From positions 49,612,119-49,676,118 of the forward strand of contig OZ007579.1 in assembly GCA_963931925.1 (NCBI GenBank): DNA of 64,000 nucleotides. Direction: 5' to 3'. The notes under the pieces are model-generated. The model did not search any database. It was not told the origin of the DNA and saw only the letters and a program-made list of their open reading frames with translations. The stretch comes from Onchidella celtica (taxonomy: Eukaryota; Mollusca; Gastropoda; Systellommatophora; Onchidiidae). The translations under genes were made by a program, and so were the position numbers. How positions within the stretch are numbered: position 1 is the stretch's first letter; each line of letters starts with the position of its first letter. Below, piece by piece: positions 46,530 to 57,308 of this stretch.

Positions 46530-46870
46530 TAGCGTCCTATAGCGGAAGACTTGCATCTTTATGCGTGGTCGGCCCACGGCTTCTTATTCCATTGACTTTC
46601 CCTGTTGTTACCAAATATTCTATTCCCCGTCTTCTAATTACACGTCCCAAAAATGTTCACTGTCTTTTTCTGTCCTTGTTTAGGAGTATCCTCTTTTCCT
46701 CTGCTTGTCTCAACACTTCTTCATTTGTCTTCCTTGCAGTCAATGGAATTCTAAGCATTCTTCTTAGAAACCACATTAATTTCTGTTGCTTCAAGTTTTC
46801 TGTTTTGGTATTTAACGTCCAATTTTCGCAGGCATACAATAAAATTGGTTCGATAAGAACAACATTATAA
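46530..46870 (-). pseudogene. LINE fragment (RTE/CR1-like, after the RT domain)
   Basis: Minus-strand text ILLYACENWTLNTKTENLKQ, RRMLRIPLTARKTNEEVLRQ, then after an in-frame stop TFLGRVIRRRGIEYLVTTGK. This is the segment downstream of the reverse transcriptase in invertebrate LINEs. It is inserted into the TTG/AC flank of peptide gene 2. Confidence 0.7.
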
Positions 46871-47094
46871 TAACAACAACTACAACAACGACAACAACAA
46901 AACAAGAGAAACGCCCATTTCAACACTCAACAGAAGACAGACATTTAAATATACGAACTGATGCCCTTTCAACCCTCTTGGCCTTTTTCCCATCCTTTCT
47001 ACACATGTAGGTTGAACGCGTTTAGAATTGAACTTTAACCCGGCAACAGAACCCAACAGAAGACAGACATTTAATTATAAGAGTTAGACATGAC

Positions 47095-47325
47095 CATGTA
47101 TATTTCTATCTAGTCTATACACACATACATACAATACATACACACACATAAAGAGCAACACACACATGCCAACACATATATTATTATGTACACATACAGA
47201 CTGCTTCACACACATATCCATAACTAATGGTCACAAAGATTGTCAGGCAGTAACACACACAGACAGATAACTATGCAGACACAGACCAACCCCCCCCCCC
47301 CCACACACACACACACGGATTCACA
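47095..47325. repeat. AC-rich repeat flank shared with the 54.6-54.77 kb region
   Basis: TATTTCTATCTAGTCTATA followed by CACACATACA text matches 54680-54770. Together with 46862-46930 it shows that the 3' flank of peptide gene 2 is related to the end of the 52-54.8 kb block. Confidence 0.75.
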
Positions 47326-47365
47326 GAGAGAAAGGAAAATATTCAGTTTCAGTTATTCAACATCT

Positions 47366-47371
47366 TTTATT
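47366..47371 (-). promoter_or_regulatory. Polyadenylation signal of peptide gene 2
   Basis: AATAAA on the minus strand, about 30 bases after the stop, in a 3' UTR conserved with gene 1. Confidence 0.55.
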
Positions 47372-47401
47372 GTAGTTGTTTTTTTGTTCGGGCCAATTAT
47401 T

Positions 47402-47623
47402 TCATCCCAAACATAAAAATGGTAGAATACACTGCTTATTTCTTCTTTTGGGCTGAAAGATTTCCCAAATGTCAGGTTTATTGATGGGAACCGGTTCCGC
47501 CTGACGTGCTTCAGGCTGATTAGGATGATCAGAATCAAACTGGCTCCTTTCGGCACGGACCGGGCTGCCTGAGACCACAACCCATGCTACAAGTGTGGAC
47601 AAGAGTATCAGATTTTTCATCAT
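47402..47623 (-). CDS. Conopeptide-like secreted peptide precursor, copy 2 (last exon)
   Basis: A 73-residue precursor on the minus strand. The signal peptide (MMKNLILLSTLVAW...SPVRA) and pro-region (ERSQFDSDH...EIFQP) closely match gene 1 at 67-294. The dibasic/tribasic site KRR precedes a short tail, RNKQCILPFLCLG. This has two cysteines spaced C-x5-C and a C-terminal Gly that could give an amide. The mature part is unlike gene 1. The ATG pair lies just after a conserved CACAG splice acceptor (plus-strand CTGTG at 47637-47641). A poly-A signal is at 47366-47371. The frame is intact. The superfamily is not assigned; a cyclic neuropeptide is the alternative. Confidence 0.65.
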   Translation of the reverse strand: MMKNLILLSTLVAWVVVSGSPVRAERSQFDSDHPNQPEARQAEPVPINKPDIWEIFQPKRRNKQCILPFLCLG

Positions 47624-47649
47624 TTTCCCACTCACTCTGTGGATGAACA

Positions 47650-49193
47650 ACGAAGATTGGAGTCAAACAAATATCACAAGCTGGAGAGAATGGAGTCTTA
47701 CAATAATAACTACAAAAACATGGATATTATTGGAGTATGACTGTACTTGTATGTCACTTTCACTTTAAGAGGTTGTTAAGTTCTACATCCTCTCACACCA
47801 ATACAACAGTAAAATTATGCCATATTATAGTGCTTCATTTTTAAAATTTACTAGCTTTAAAATCTGACCAGTCTGGCAGCAAATTCTACCAGGCCTCTCA
47901 TACAGGCAAATGACAATGACCTTAGACGGCTATTGCATTCTGGACCACCGTCTGCAGAATTTTTAAAAGAAGACCCCTAAATTCACAAACTTCCGAGCGA
48001 TTAGTCTCTATCAGTCCAGCCGTGTTGACGATACCTAGAAATACATGAAAAGAAACAAAATTCGGATACCCGGTCAACTGCCAGCCCCGTGAGTCAAATA
48101 AAACAGAAGTTCAACTATAGGAAACGATTAAAGTAGGAGAGAATTGCTTTCACAGTCTTACTTTTAAGTGAGACAAAGACAATGAGAAAGAGGAAACACT
48201 GAACATCAAGAGTACAAGGCCAGGAGCCTTATGCAGAGGAAAACGAGAAGCCTAAGAGCTGATCCTCCTCTTACATCTGTAAACTCGTTTGGATCAAAAC
48301 TTACTCAAGTTGTTGTATCACCAAGGAAGACTTGAGCTGGAACCTCGAACACGCCAGTCTAAACCAGAATCAGTATAGGCAGGTCTTAAATACTAGTTGT
48401 CTGTGCTGGGGTGTCAACTGATATCCTTAAAAACTCGAACTGAAAGTGATAGCTTGCAAATTGGATATCGATCACAATCTGTCTTCATAGAAGACTTACT
48501 CAATCATGTTTCACACTGGATGACATTACTGTAAGCCACTGAATAAACTAAGTGCATTTATTAGTTTAATATTTATTTAACAAAGAAAGAAAAAGATAAA
48601 GAGAATAGATCTATTTCAAACATTCACATACATTTTTTGATAAGCGTTTTTCTTTCTCACATTGTGACTTTCTTTGGATAATTTTTCCTTTGCAAAATTA
48701 TTTGCTTTCTAATGTTTGTTTGGCTTCTTGAAAAGGAATGATGCATCAAAGAAATGATATTCAATACCACATCAAAGGAGGAAATCCCAATTAATTCACA
48801 AAAATATCTGAAATGACTGTCAAATCGAAATATTGATAGAACACAGTGAAGCCAAAAAACGCATTTGATATGGGCCCAATGTCGGTTTGGTATTTCATCA
48901 TGCAGGAAACTGGGTTAAACTCAACAAGACCAAAGCGTCCTGACGTGTAAAACGGTGGTGCAACATTTTGTTTTATTGTTCGGTTTGGTGTGTGGGAATT
49001 TAATGTTCCCAAATATTAATGAAAGTACTTTTTGCTTTGAATGTAGCAAATGCTGCATTTTATTTTCCTTTATCTATATCTTTGGGGCCACCCACGTCAC
49101 AGACTCGCTATCAAGAGCACAGTACGATAAACATAGCCCTTTAAGGAAAAGGAAAAAACAAAACACAGGTTCCAAATTCCATTCTAAATTTGA
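47650..49193. other. Upstream (presumed intron) of peptide gene 2
   Basis: The first tens of bases match the sequence before the splice acceptor of gene 1. Further on no exon is recognised. Short frames at 48791-49012 (minus) and 48955-49233 (plus) have no family motif. Confidence 0.45.
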
Positions 49194-49365
49194 TCAGGTT
49201 TTGAAATCTCGATTATCAAATGAAGTGTTGTGATGAAGTTCCAGTTCCGTTGCGTTGCTGTACACTTTAGCAATACTTGACAACATGTTCTGCAGTGCTG
49301 TTTGTGAAAGTGCCCAAAGTCAGACTCAAAGGTGCAGACCCCCCCCCACTCCCCCATACATACAC
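49194..49365 (-). repeat. Right arm of the large inverted repeat
   Basis: Reverse complement of 46200-46371; it starts TTGATCAGG and ends in a C-run and CTCCCCCATACAT. Confidence 0.85.
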
Positions 49366-49744
49366 ATCATACACACATACACACATCCATTTTTATCATG
49401 TTGATGTTTACAGCTTCACTGCGGGGAAAACAAAAGCTAAATGTAATGAATTTTTGAATCTTTGCAAATACAGCGGTTTCCATTTGGAAGAAATTCTCCC
49501 TTCTGTCAGATCCTTAAGAATGGATATCATTATAATTTCTGTTACACTCTGTTCATCCTATTTGATCAGATGGAAAACTCACTTGCTGTGAGTTGAAGGG
49601 CAAATATTACTGAGTTTAAGTTTGCCTTGATATCATTGCAGTCTAGTTACAACAGCTGCTTCCGCCAGCGGATCTTTTTTTTTGTTGTTGTTGGGGGGAG
49701 GGGGCAGGGGGCGTAGAGAACGATGGGTAGGGATAGTTTTTGTT

Positions 49745-50012
49745 TAATTTTGCCTAGGCAGCGGCCTCCTCGGCCCTGCTCGTCTCAATTTCCAACTACC
49801 AAGGTATCTTTAACGTGTGCAACTTGCACTAGTGCCCTCCGGGTTTTTGTTCCTTATCCGAGAAGACTATCTTACTTACCGTAGGAAAAATTGACAAGAA
49901 AATATGAGGAAGATCATAAAATTCCAACATTTCTGCAGCGACCGCGATTCGAACCCGGTACCTTCAGTATGAGAGGCGAGCAACTTGCCTTGTAGACCAC
50001 CGTATCCCCAAT
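49745..50012 (-). mobile_element. tRNA-derived SINE, copy 4
   Basis: The minus strand has the B box GGGTTCGAATC (plus-strand GATTCGAACCC at about 49948) and the A-box-like TGGTCTACAAGGCAAG. The shared SINE body follows toward lower coordinates, ending in TTTTGCCTAGGCAGCGGCC. Confidence 0.85.
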
Positions 50013-50164
50013 ATGGATGGACAGAACAATAGTAGATGTGACGTTTCAAAAGAAAGTCTTGACAGAAATTGACAAGTTTGGGGGATAGAGTAAAATTGTA
50101 AATATGTTCTTTTTTGGGGTTTGTACATGTTTATGTATTTGTGTCTAAAAATCGTCCGTTTCGT

Positions 50165-50194
50165 TCTCTCTCTCTCTCTCTCTGTCTGTCTGTC

Positions 50195-50236
<42 letters not shown>

Positions 50237-50275
50237 GCTCTCTCACTGTATATATATATGTGTGTGTATGTTGAT
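50165..50275. repeat. (CT)n / (TGTC)n / (AT)n / (GT)n microsatellite
   Basis: CT dinucleotides interrupted by TGTC units, then short TA and TG runs. Frames on both strands are repeat translations. Confidence 0.9.
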
Positions 50276-50279
50276 TTTT

Positions 50280-51660
50280 TTTCGGCATCTCTCCCATCCC
50301 CCTTTCCTACTATATGTAAGCTGTGTACTCTATAGTAGATGTCACATATCGAATAGTTGGAATAGGAATTCGCGTCAGTAAGCACACCAGTGCGCAATTT
50401 ATTAATACGACTTCATCATTCGTGAGTTGATTCGTGCGCTGTGTAACAGGATATGACGTATAATCCACGAACGTGTCATAGCGGAAACCAGGGCCAACAG
50501 TTACGGTCGACAGCTCTGAATCATATAAATAGGTTCGAGCCCAAGCTGGCCTCAGTTACAGATGGATATTGTATCCCTCCCCATGCAGTAATTCCCTAGA
50601 GCTCCACGCAAGTGAGTGTAACGAAGACCTGCCATCCAGAATGATAATTGTATTGTCGGTGAGAGCCAACTCAAGAAATAAATAGCCTGCTTGGCTGTGA
50701 TACAGAACATCAGTAAACCAGCGCACATTCTATATTCCGTTCACGGTTTGTGAACAGACTAATTGTAAATTTTTGTAGACAGCAACCCATTAGATCTATA
50801 TCGGGACCATCCCTACAGAAGCCGAGAGATCAACGAACTGTTCCCCTGGGAGGAGCTGCCCTCCCGTAATGGATGTGATATCTAAACAGCGATTCGTTGA
50901 TGGTTGTGAATCCCAACGTTATGATAGCCATATTAGCTTGACATATAATATTTGATTTGGTTAAAGCTAATTATAATCATTAGAAGTACTTAAATTAAGT
51001 GAGTCTCCATTCTGGAGAAAGAGTGTACTTGTAGAATAAAAGTGATTTTCTGCTTTATTAATTAGGCTGATCAGAGTTGGGTTGCAATTATAATTTCCAT
51101 ATGAATTGATATAACTCCATGCATTTATATTATTAAAATTAGTAAGAATGCAGTCGAAACTGTTAATCTAATAATTATTGTAATGCCTTGCAGGCCTGGC
51201 CCAAATTCTACATACTCTGTTATCTCATTATTTTACGTGAGTGATTGATAGTAGTTTTCCGAGTGTCAGTTAGACCTCTAGATTAGAGAGCTATATTCCC
51301 CAGAACAAATAACTTGACTCGTTGATATTGGAAATAAAATTACCCCGTCCCATAACTCATTCAGATGCAAACTTGTCAATTCAGTGAAAATAAACTGAAG
51401 GAAAAACAACAATAAACAAGACATTACAAACAATCTACTTAGTTGGAACAAAAAGTCAGACAACAGATAGACACACACAAACACGGAGAGACAGACACGA
51501 ACTGACTGATAGTGATAAATAGACTGACGCGACCGTTCATTTTTTGTTTCGGAAACACATTGTCAACTTGCCTAATGGATGGGAGAACTCAATATCTGAT
51601 TGAACAGGACCGAACGAAAAACGGGGGGGGGGGGTGGAATAGGTAAAGAAACAGGTAGAG
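50280..51660. other. Unassigned interval
   Basis: No ORF of note. A single relic of the 35-bp minisatellite unit is at about 51408-51428. Confidence 0.45.
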
Positions 51661-51674
51661 GACTTACATATGGT

Positions 51675-51696
51675 GAGAGACAGAGACAGAGAGAGA

Positions 51697-51734
<38 letters not shown>

Positions 51735-51777
51735 AATGGGGAGGGAGAAAGAAAGAGAGAGAGAGAGAGAGACTGAG
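51675..51777. repeat. (GA)n microsatellite
   Basis: GAGAGA tract with scattered C, G and AAAG interruptions. Confidence 0.9.
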
Positions 51778-51841
51778 AGTTTGTTCTTAGACTTACGTGT
51801 GATTATGTGTTTTTTTCCAGATAAATCTGGAACATTTTATT

Positions 51842-52150
51842 ATGAAATTTGCCTATTTATTTATTTTATTTTGCGGGGGGGGGGGGGGAGGAGCTAAATC
51901 ACCCATTTCAAGAAAAAGACACTGTTGTTTTTTCCCGACCACATCAGAGCCAGAGATAATTGTTCAGATAAGGACATTTCCCGTACAGAACACAAAAACC
52001 ATTGTTACTGGTCAGCTGTCACCTGACTGGAGAGGAGGCAGTTCCGACCAAGTCCATTATGAAATCTCCACATTCCTGTCTCACAGTTTTAAAATAGTTT
52101 CTGGCGGTAGCTGTTACGTAATTTTCAGAATGCAGATTATGTTTTCATGA
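51842..52150 (+). other. Unrecognised ORF after a splice-acceptor-like site
   Basis: An acceptor-like TTTTTTTCCAG ends at about 51821. The frame from 51842 encodes CCFFPTTSEPEIIVQIRTFP and DWRGGSSDQVHYEISTFLSH text after a G-run. No family is recognised, and the G-run (51875-51888) makes the frame uncertain. Confidence 0.2.
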
Positions 52151-52489
52151 AAAGGAATAATAGAATAAATTTACGGACCGTAATCCAGAAATGACGTTGC
52201 CTTGTAAAGTATCAATTGACAGAACGAACACTACAAATACGTTATTATAAACATTCTGGGTCACCACTACCATCAGCAAAGCATATAATATTTACAAACA
52301 CAACTACGACATCTTTTGTTACCATCACCTCACAATCCATTATTTAGTAACAACAAATTTGATTTCGAGAGAAACGCAAACGATTTCGTTGCCTTTTAAT
52401 TTTCATTTTCAATAACAAAAACAACAATTCAACGACGATAACAACAACAACAAATAAACGACAAAGACATGATCAATAACAAAAACAAC

Positions 52490-52965
52490 AAGGTCATAAA
52501 GAACAGGAAAATCAATAACAAGGACAACAAAAACCATAAAGAACAGGAAAATCAATAACAAGGACAACAAAAACCATAAAGAACAGGAAAATCAATAACA
52601 AGGACAACAAAAACCATAAAGAACAGGAAAATCAATAACAAAGACAACAAAAACCATAAAGAACAGGAAAATCAATAACAAGGACAACAAAAACCATAAA
52701 GAACAGGAAAATCAATAACAAGGACAACAAAAACCATAAAGAACAGGAAAATCAATAACAAAGACAACAAAAACCATAAAGAACAGGAAAATCAATAACA
52801 AGGACAACAAAAACCATAAAGAACAGGAAAATCAATAACAAGGACAACAAAAACCATAAAGAACAGGAAAATCAATAACAAAGACAACAAAAACCATAAA
52901 GAACAGGAAAATCAATAACAAAGACAACAAAAACCATAAAGAAAAACAAACAATAACAATAAAAA
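52490..52965. repeat. 40-bp minisatellite, about 12 units
   Basis: CATAAAGAACAGGAAAATCA plus ATAACAAGGACAACAAAAAC, period 40, highly uniform. It is the reverse-complement relative of the 49-base unit at 5830-6445 but with a shorter period. Confidence 0.95.
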
Positions 52966-53262
52966 CAATAAAAGAAAACAGAAGCAACAAAAAGAAGAAG
53001 AACAATAAAAAACAACAAAAACCAGAAAAAACCAACAACAAAAACAACAATACAACGACAAGTCAACAACAACATCATCAAAAACAACAACAACACAGTC
53101 AAAACAACAGAAATGCCAAGAATAACAACAAGGAAAACAAAACAACCGGAAACAACAGCAACAAATTCTACAATCACCAGAACAATCACAACATTAGCAA
53201 CAACAACAAAACCAAGAGAAAGAAAAACAACAACAACAACAGGAGCAAAATAAGAATAAAAC
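52966..53262. repeat. AAC-rich block linking two minisatellites
   Basis: Degenerate CAACAA text, reverse complement of about 5570-5830. The minus-strand poly-hydrophobic frames are not genes. Confidence 0.8.
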
Positions 53263-54450
53263 AACTGACTGCAACAACATCAAAAACAACTGACTGCAAC
53301 AACATCAAAAACAATTGACTGCAACAACATCAAAAACAACTGACTGCAACAACATCAAAAACAACTGACTGCAACAACATCAAAAACAACTGACTGCAAC
53401 AACATCAAAAACAACTGACTGCAACAACATGAAAAACAACTGACTGCAACTACATCAAAAACAACTGACTGCAACAACATCAAAAACAACTGACTGCAAC
53501 AACATGAAAAACAACTGACTGCAACTACATCAAAAACAACTGACTGCAACAACATCAAAAACAACTGACTGCAACAACATCAAAAACAACTGACTGCAAC
53601 AACATCAAAAACAACTGACTGCAACAACATCAAAAACAACTGACTGCAACAACATCAAAAACAACTGACTGCAACAACATGAAAAACAACTGACTGCAAC
53701 TACATCAAAAACAACTGACTGCAACAACATCAAAAACAACTGACTGCAACAACATGAAAAACAACTGACTGCAACTACATCAAAAACAACTGACTGCAAC
53801 AACATCAAAAACAACTGACTGCAACAACATCAAAAACAACTGACTGCAACAACATCAAAAACAACTGACTGCAACAACATCAAAAACAACTGACTGCAAC
53901 AACATCAAAAACAACTGACTGCAACTACATCAAAAACAACTGACTGCAACAACATCAAAAACAACTGACTGCAACTACATCAAAAACAACTGACTGCAAC
54001 TACATCAAAAACAACTGACTGCAACAACATCAAAAACAACTGACTGCAACAACATCAAAAACAACTGACTGCAACAACATCAAAAACAACTGACTGCAAC
54101 AACATCAAAAACAAATGACTGCAACAACATCAAAAACAATTGACTGCAACAACATCAAAAACAACTGACTGCAACAACATCAAAAACAACTGACTGCAAC
54201 AACATCAAAAACAACTGACTGCAACAACATCAAAAAACAACTGACTGCAACAACATCAAAAACAACTCACTCCAACAACATCAAAAACAACTGACTGCAA
54301 CAACATCAAAAACAACTGACTGCAACAACATCAAAAACAACTGACTGCAACAACATCAAAAACAACTGACTGCAACAACATCAAAAACAATTGACTGCAA
54401 CAACAACAAAAACAACTGACTGCAACAACATCAAAAACAACAATCTCATC
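53263..54450. repeat. 25-bp minisatellite, about 47 units
   Basis: Unit CAACTGACTGCAACAACATC plus AAAAA, very uniform, with recurring ACATGAAAAAC and AACTACATC variants. A higher-order pattern is visible: the block with GAAAA and TACATC variants at 53420-53530 recurs at 53670-53780, 250 bases apart (10 units). Confidence 0.95.
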
Positions 54451-54779
54451 AGCACACAACGACGACCACAACCACAACTAGAAATAAATGTTACAATAGC
54501 AAGGATAACAAAAATAGCAACACAACAACAATAATAACAGCAAGATCAATGTGACAACAAAAGCAAAAACCACAGGAAGAACAGGGACAAAGACAATAAG
54601 AACAGCATTATAATAACAACAAATACAACAACGACAACAACAAAACATGAGAAACGCCCATTGCAACACCCAAAATAATATTTCTATCTAGTCTATATAC
54701 ACACACACAATACATACACACACATACACAAATTAATACACACATAATTACACACATACTTATTGTCAGGTCAGAAAAA

Positions 54780-55485
54780 TCTGCTACTGGTAACATGTAA
54801 TCCAGTATAACCTGTTTCATGAACTGGTACGCTAGCATGGTATCAGTGGGCGTGCACCTGTCGGTGCAAACGGCCAGGGCGGAGGAGGTTTCATCTAACC
54901 CAACGGCCACATGCTAGGGCACAATGTGACCTTCAGTATTTGAGTCCTTCACATTGGCCCCCGGTAGCGGTGTGGTCATAGGCTTGTTTGCCTAAATCAC
55001 AGACGAAGAATTGAGCAAACTTCCCGGTCGCAGCTTCGAAGCTGGCGGCAGCAGGCCAGTGGTTGGTTGATAGGGCAGATGGCAATATACCGTCACTCTG
55101 GCCTGGATATCGTGACACAGAGCATCCACCAGTATTGGTGTTCTTTGGTTTGGGTCTTTCACCCTAGTCAGTTGGGACTGCGAGGCTGTGGAGTAGCCTA
55201 CAGGCAGCCGGTCAGGCAATATGACTGTCCCTCTGGCATCCTCCTGCACCTGGATACATTTCCAGTCGTCTTGACCCTGTCTTGCCACTTGGATAAGTTG
55301 TGTCCAGGCGAGAGAGTGAGTCTAATGTTTGCGCAGCTCTTTCTCATTAAAAACAAATTCTTTGCGCCAGTCTTAACACACACCTCGTCTTCTTTCATCT
55401 TTGTCTCGTCTTCTTTCCTCTCAAAATTCCAACGGCGATGGGCGAGTGCGGTGGCAGCAGGTTTGGATAGACTGGAAGCTGTTAG
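54780..55485 (-). other. Unrecognised minus-strand coding-like block
   Basis: Three overlapping minus-strand frames are open. They include HWPAAASFEAATGKFAQFFV, LVDALCHDIQARVTVYCHLP and VGLDETSSALAVCTD. They look like one eroded coding region with frameshifts, but no family is recognised. It abuts the 3' end of the Gypsy LTR, so it predates that insertion. Confidence 0.3.
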
Positions 55486-56690
55486 TGTCACGAGCAGAGT
55501 TAGGGTCTTGGGGATGTTACGACTGCACGAGAGGCAGCTAACTCACACTCGGACACAACCACACAAGAAAAGCATTAAACAACCAGAGCGTATATATGTC
55601 AGGCCGGCCAGGCCATGGCCCACATAAATATTAATAACAAAACAAAAGACAACAGGGGTATACATCCAAACCAAAAAAAACTCTAACCAATAACCCAACC
55701 AATGACATTCATGTAACCATGGAGGCACCGCAATCAAGTAGCAAATAGGTATACCATACGAAACTAGATATCAATTTAAAGTGACAGTTGAGTCGCCACT
55801 GGCCAGTCGCCAGGCAAACTCTCCATAAATCATATGGCCTTAAATGTTAGGAGAGCCCAGTACGTTCAAAGCCTACAGAAGCACTCTTCGGCTTGTAGGT
55901 AATTTAAGCAGTTGCCAAAAGACTATATTTTATGCACAATCACTATTCAATTCATCAACAATGTGCTATATTATTCTAATCATACTATGGCAATAGATCT
56001 ATGATACAGGACACTCGTGGTCGAGTGCCAGCTGGGGTTTCCTTAGTCTTCCTATGAGGCTGTAGTTCTCTCTCTACCTCCGATCTCTATTATGCTTGAA
56101 TAAATAAGATATATTACCATTGCTCACGCCTACTGGTAGGCGCGAACATCAATATAGCGCAGCATGGGCTTTCAAAGGTCAGCCCACTCAGACCTTTCTT
56201 TCTAGAGCTCAGTCAGTCCGTTAGCAAGGACTTCTTGTCTTCAAAGCACACAGTTCAGGTACTGGTCAACCGGAGATACTTCACGACACGATGCTTCTGC
56301 TCGTCTGTATTCACCTAATCTGAACGTTACACGATGTTATATACTATCTAACTACCCAGCGTGCTAGTCCGCTGGCCCAATTAGTTCAGCTATCTCATAG
56401 GTCGAAACCTCCCACCATTTTAATTGTAGTAATATGTCTGCACTATTCTACCAGCCAGTTAACGTGCAAAAACTTGTCTAGTCATACTTAACAATGTCAA
56501 CTGTCCCCATCTTGTTTCACCCCTACTCCATTACTTAAAAGCGTGAATCCAACAGTTTAACTTTACATTTATTTACTCACCAACTATAATTTGGCGAGGA
56601 CCGTTCAAGGCCACCAGCCAATTTTTCATGGCCCTGGTAAAAAAACAACTCACTCTCTGCGTGAGTTTTAATAACATCTGAATCATGACA
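55486..56690 (-). mobile_element. 3' LTR (family A) of a Ty3/Gypsy element
   Basis: This is the same LTR as at 9713, 26968 and 42252, in minus orientation. Here the base after its right end (56691) is not a copy of the left flank (GTTAG, 55481-55485) but a polypurine tract and retroelement coding sequence. So it is the 3' LTR of an element that continues past the window end. Confidence 0.85.
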
Positions 56691-56703
56691 CATCCCCCAC
56701 TCC
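56691..56703 (-). promoter_or_regulatory. Polypurine tract of the Gypsy element
   Basis: The plus strand CATCCCCCACTCC reads GGAGTGGGGGATG on the minus strand, directly before the LTR start TGTCATG. This is the expected primer site for plus-strand DNA synthesis. Confidence 0.7.
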
Positions 56704-57308
56704 AGTTAAAATTTGCAATTTTAACGATATAAATGATTATCGTAAGGGGAAGGCATGAGTCGAGAAATTGCTCGAAAGGTTAACTTAACTAAGAATACTA
56801 GGTAATAACTAAGACTAGTACTAAAGTTGAAAAAAACCTACAGGACGGGTATCATTGATGGACAAAACTTCATGAAAATCTTAAGGCTCCGTCCAAAAGT
56901 ATATATCTCTCTGAGGATTAAATCTTACCTCTAAATACGTAGACATTAACAGTCATAACTCGAAAATTTTAGAGTACAACATTGATCCTGTGCGAATGTC
57001 ATCAGGAATGCATACATACAATGAATAATACTCAAGAAAAGATAACTATAGTAGCATCGATGGCATTAGTGGATCTGGACTCCTGGTCTGCCATGACTTC
57101 TCGTCCTCGGCCCTGGGCAACAACGTCTGGTGTGACCCAAATACGGGTCGACGTCAGTAAAATAGCTCTTGGATCAAAGGAAAGCAAAGGGGTAGGTGAA
57201 AAGTGTTCACAATGGGTGAACAATATGTGATACCATCCCTCGGTCTCTGAATGAGGTGCTAATCAGTATCCAACGCCAATACATATGACAGACTAAAATA
57301 CAACAAGA
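56704..57308 (-). other. 3' untranslated part of the Gypsy element
   Basis: About 600 bases between the pol stop and the polypurine tract. No integrase is found here, which matters for the pol order. Confidence 0.55.

Noticed and set aside
52832-53814. Minus-strand Cys/Val/Phe-rich frames
   Set aside because: Translations of the 40- and 25-bp minisatellites.
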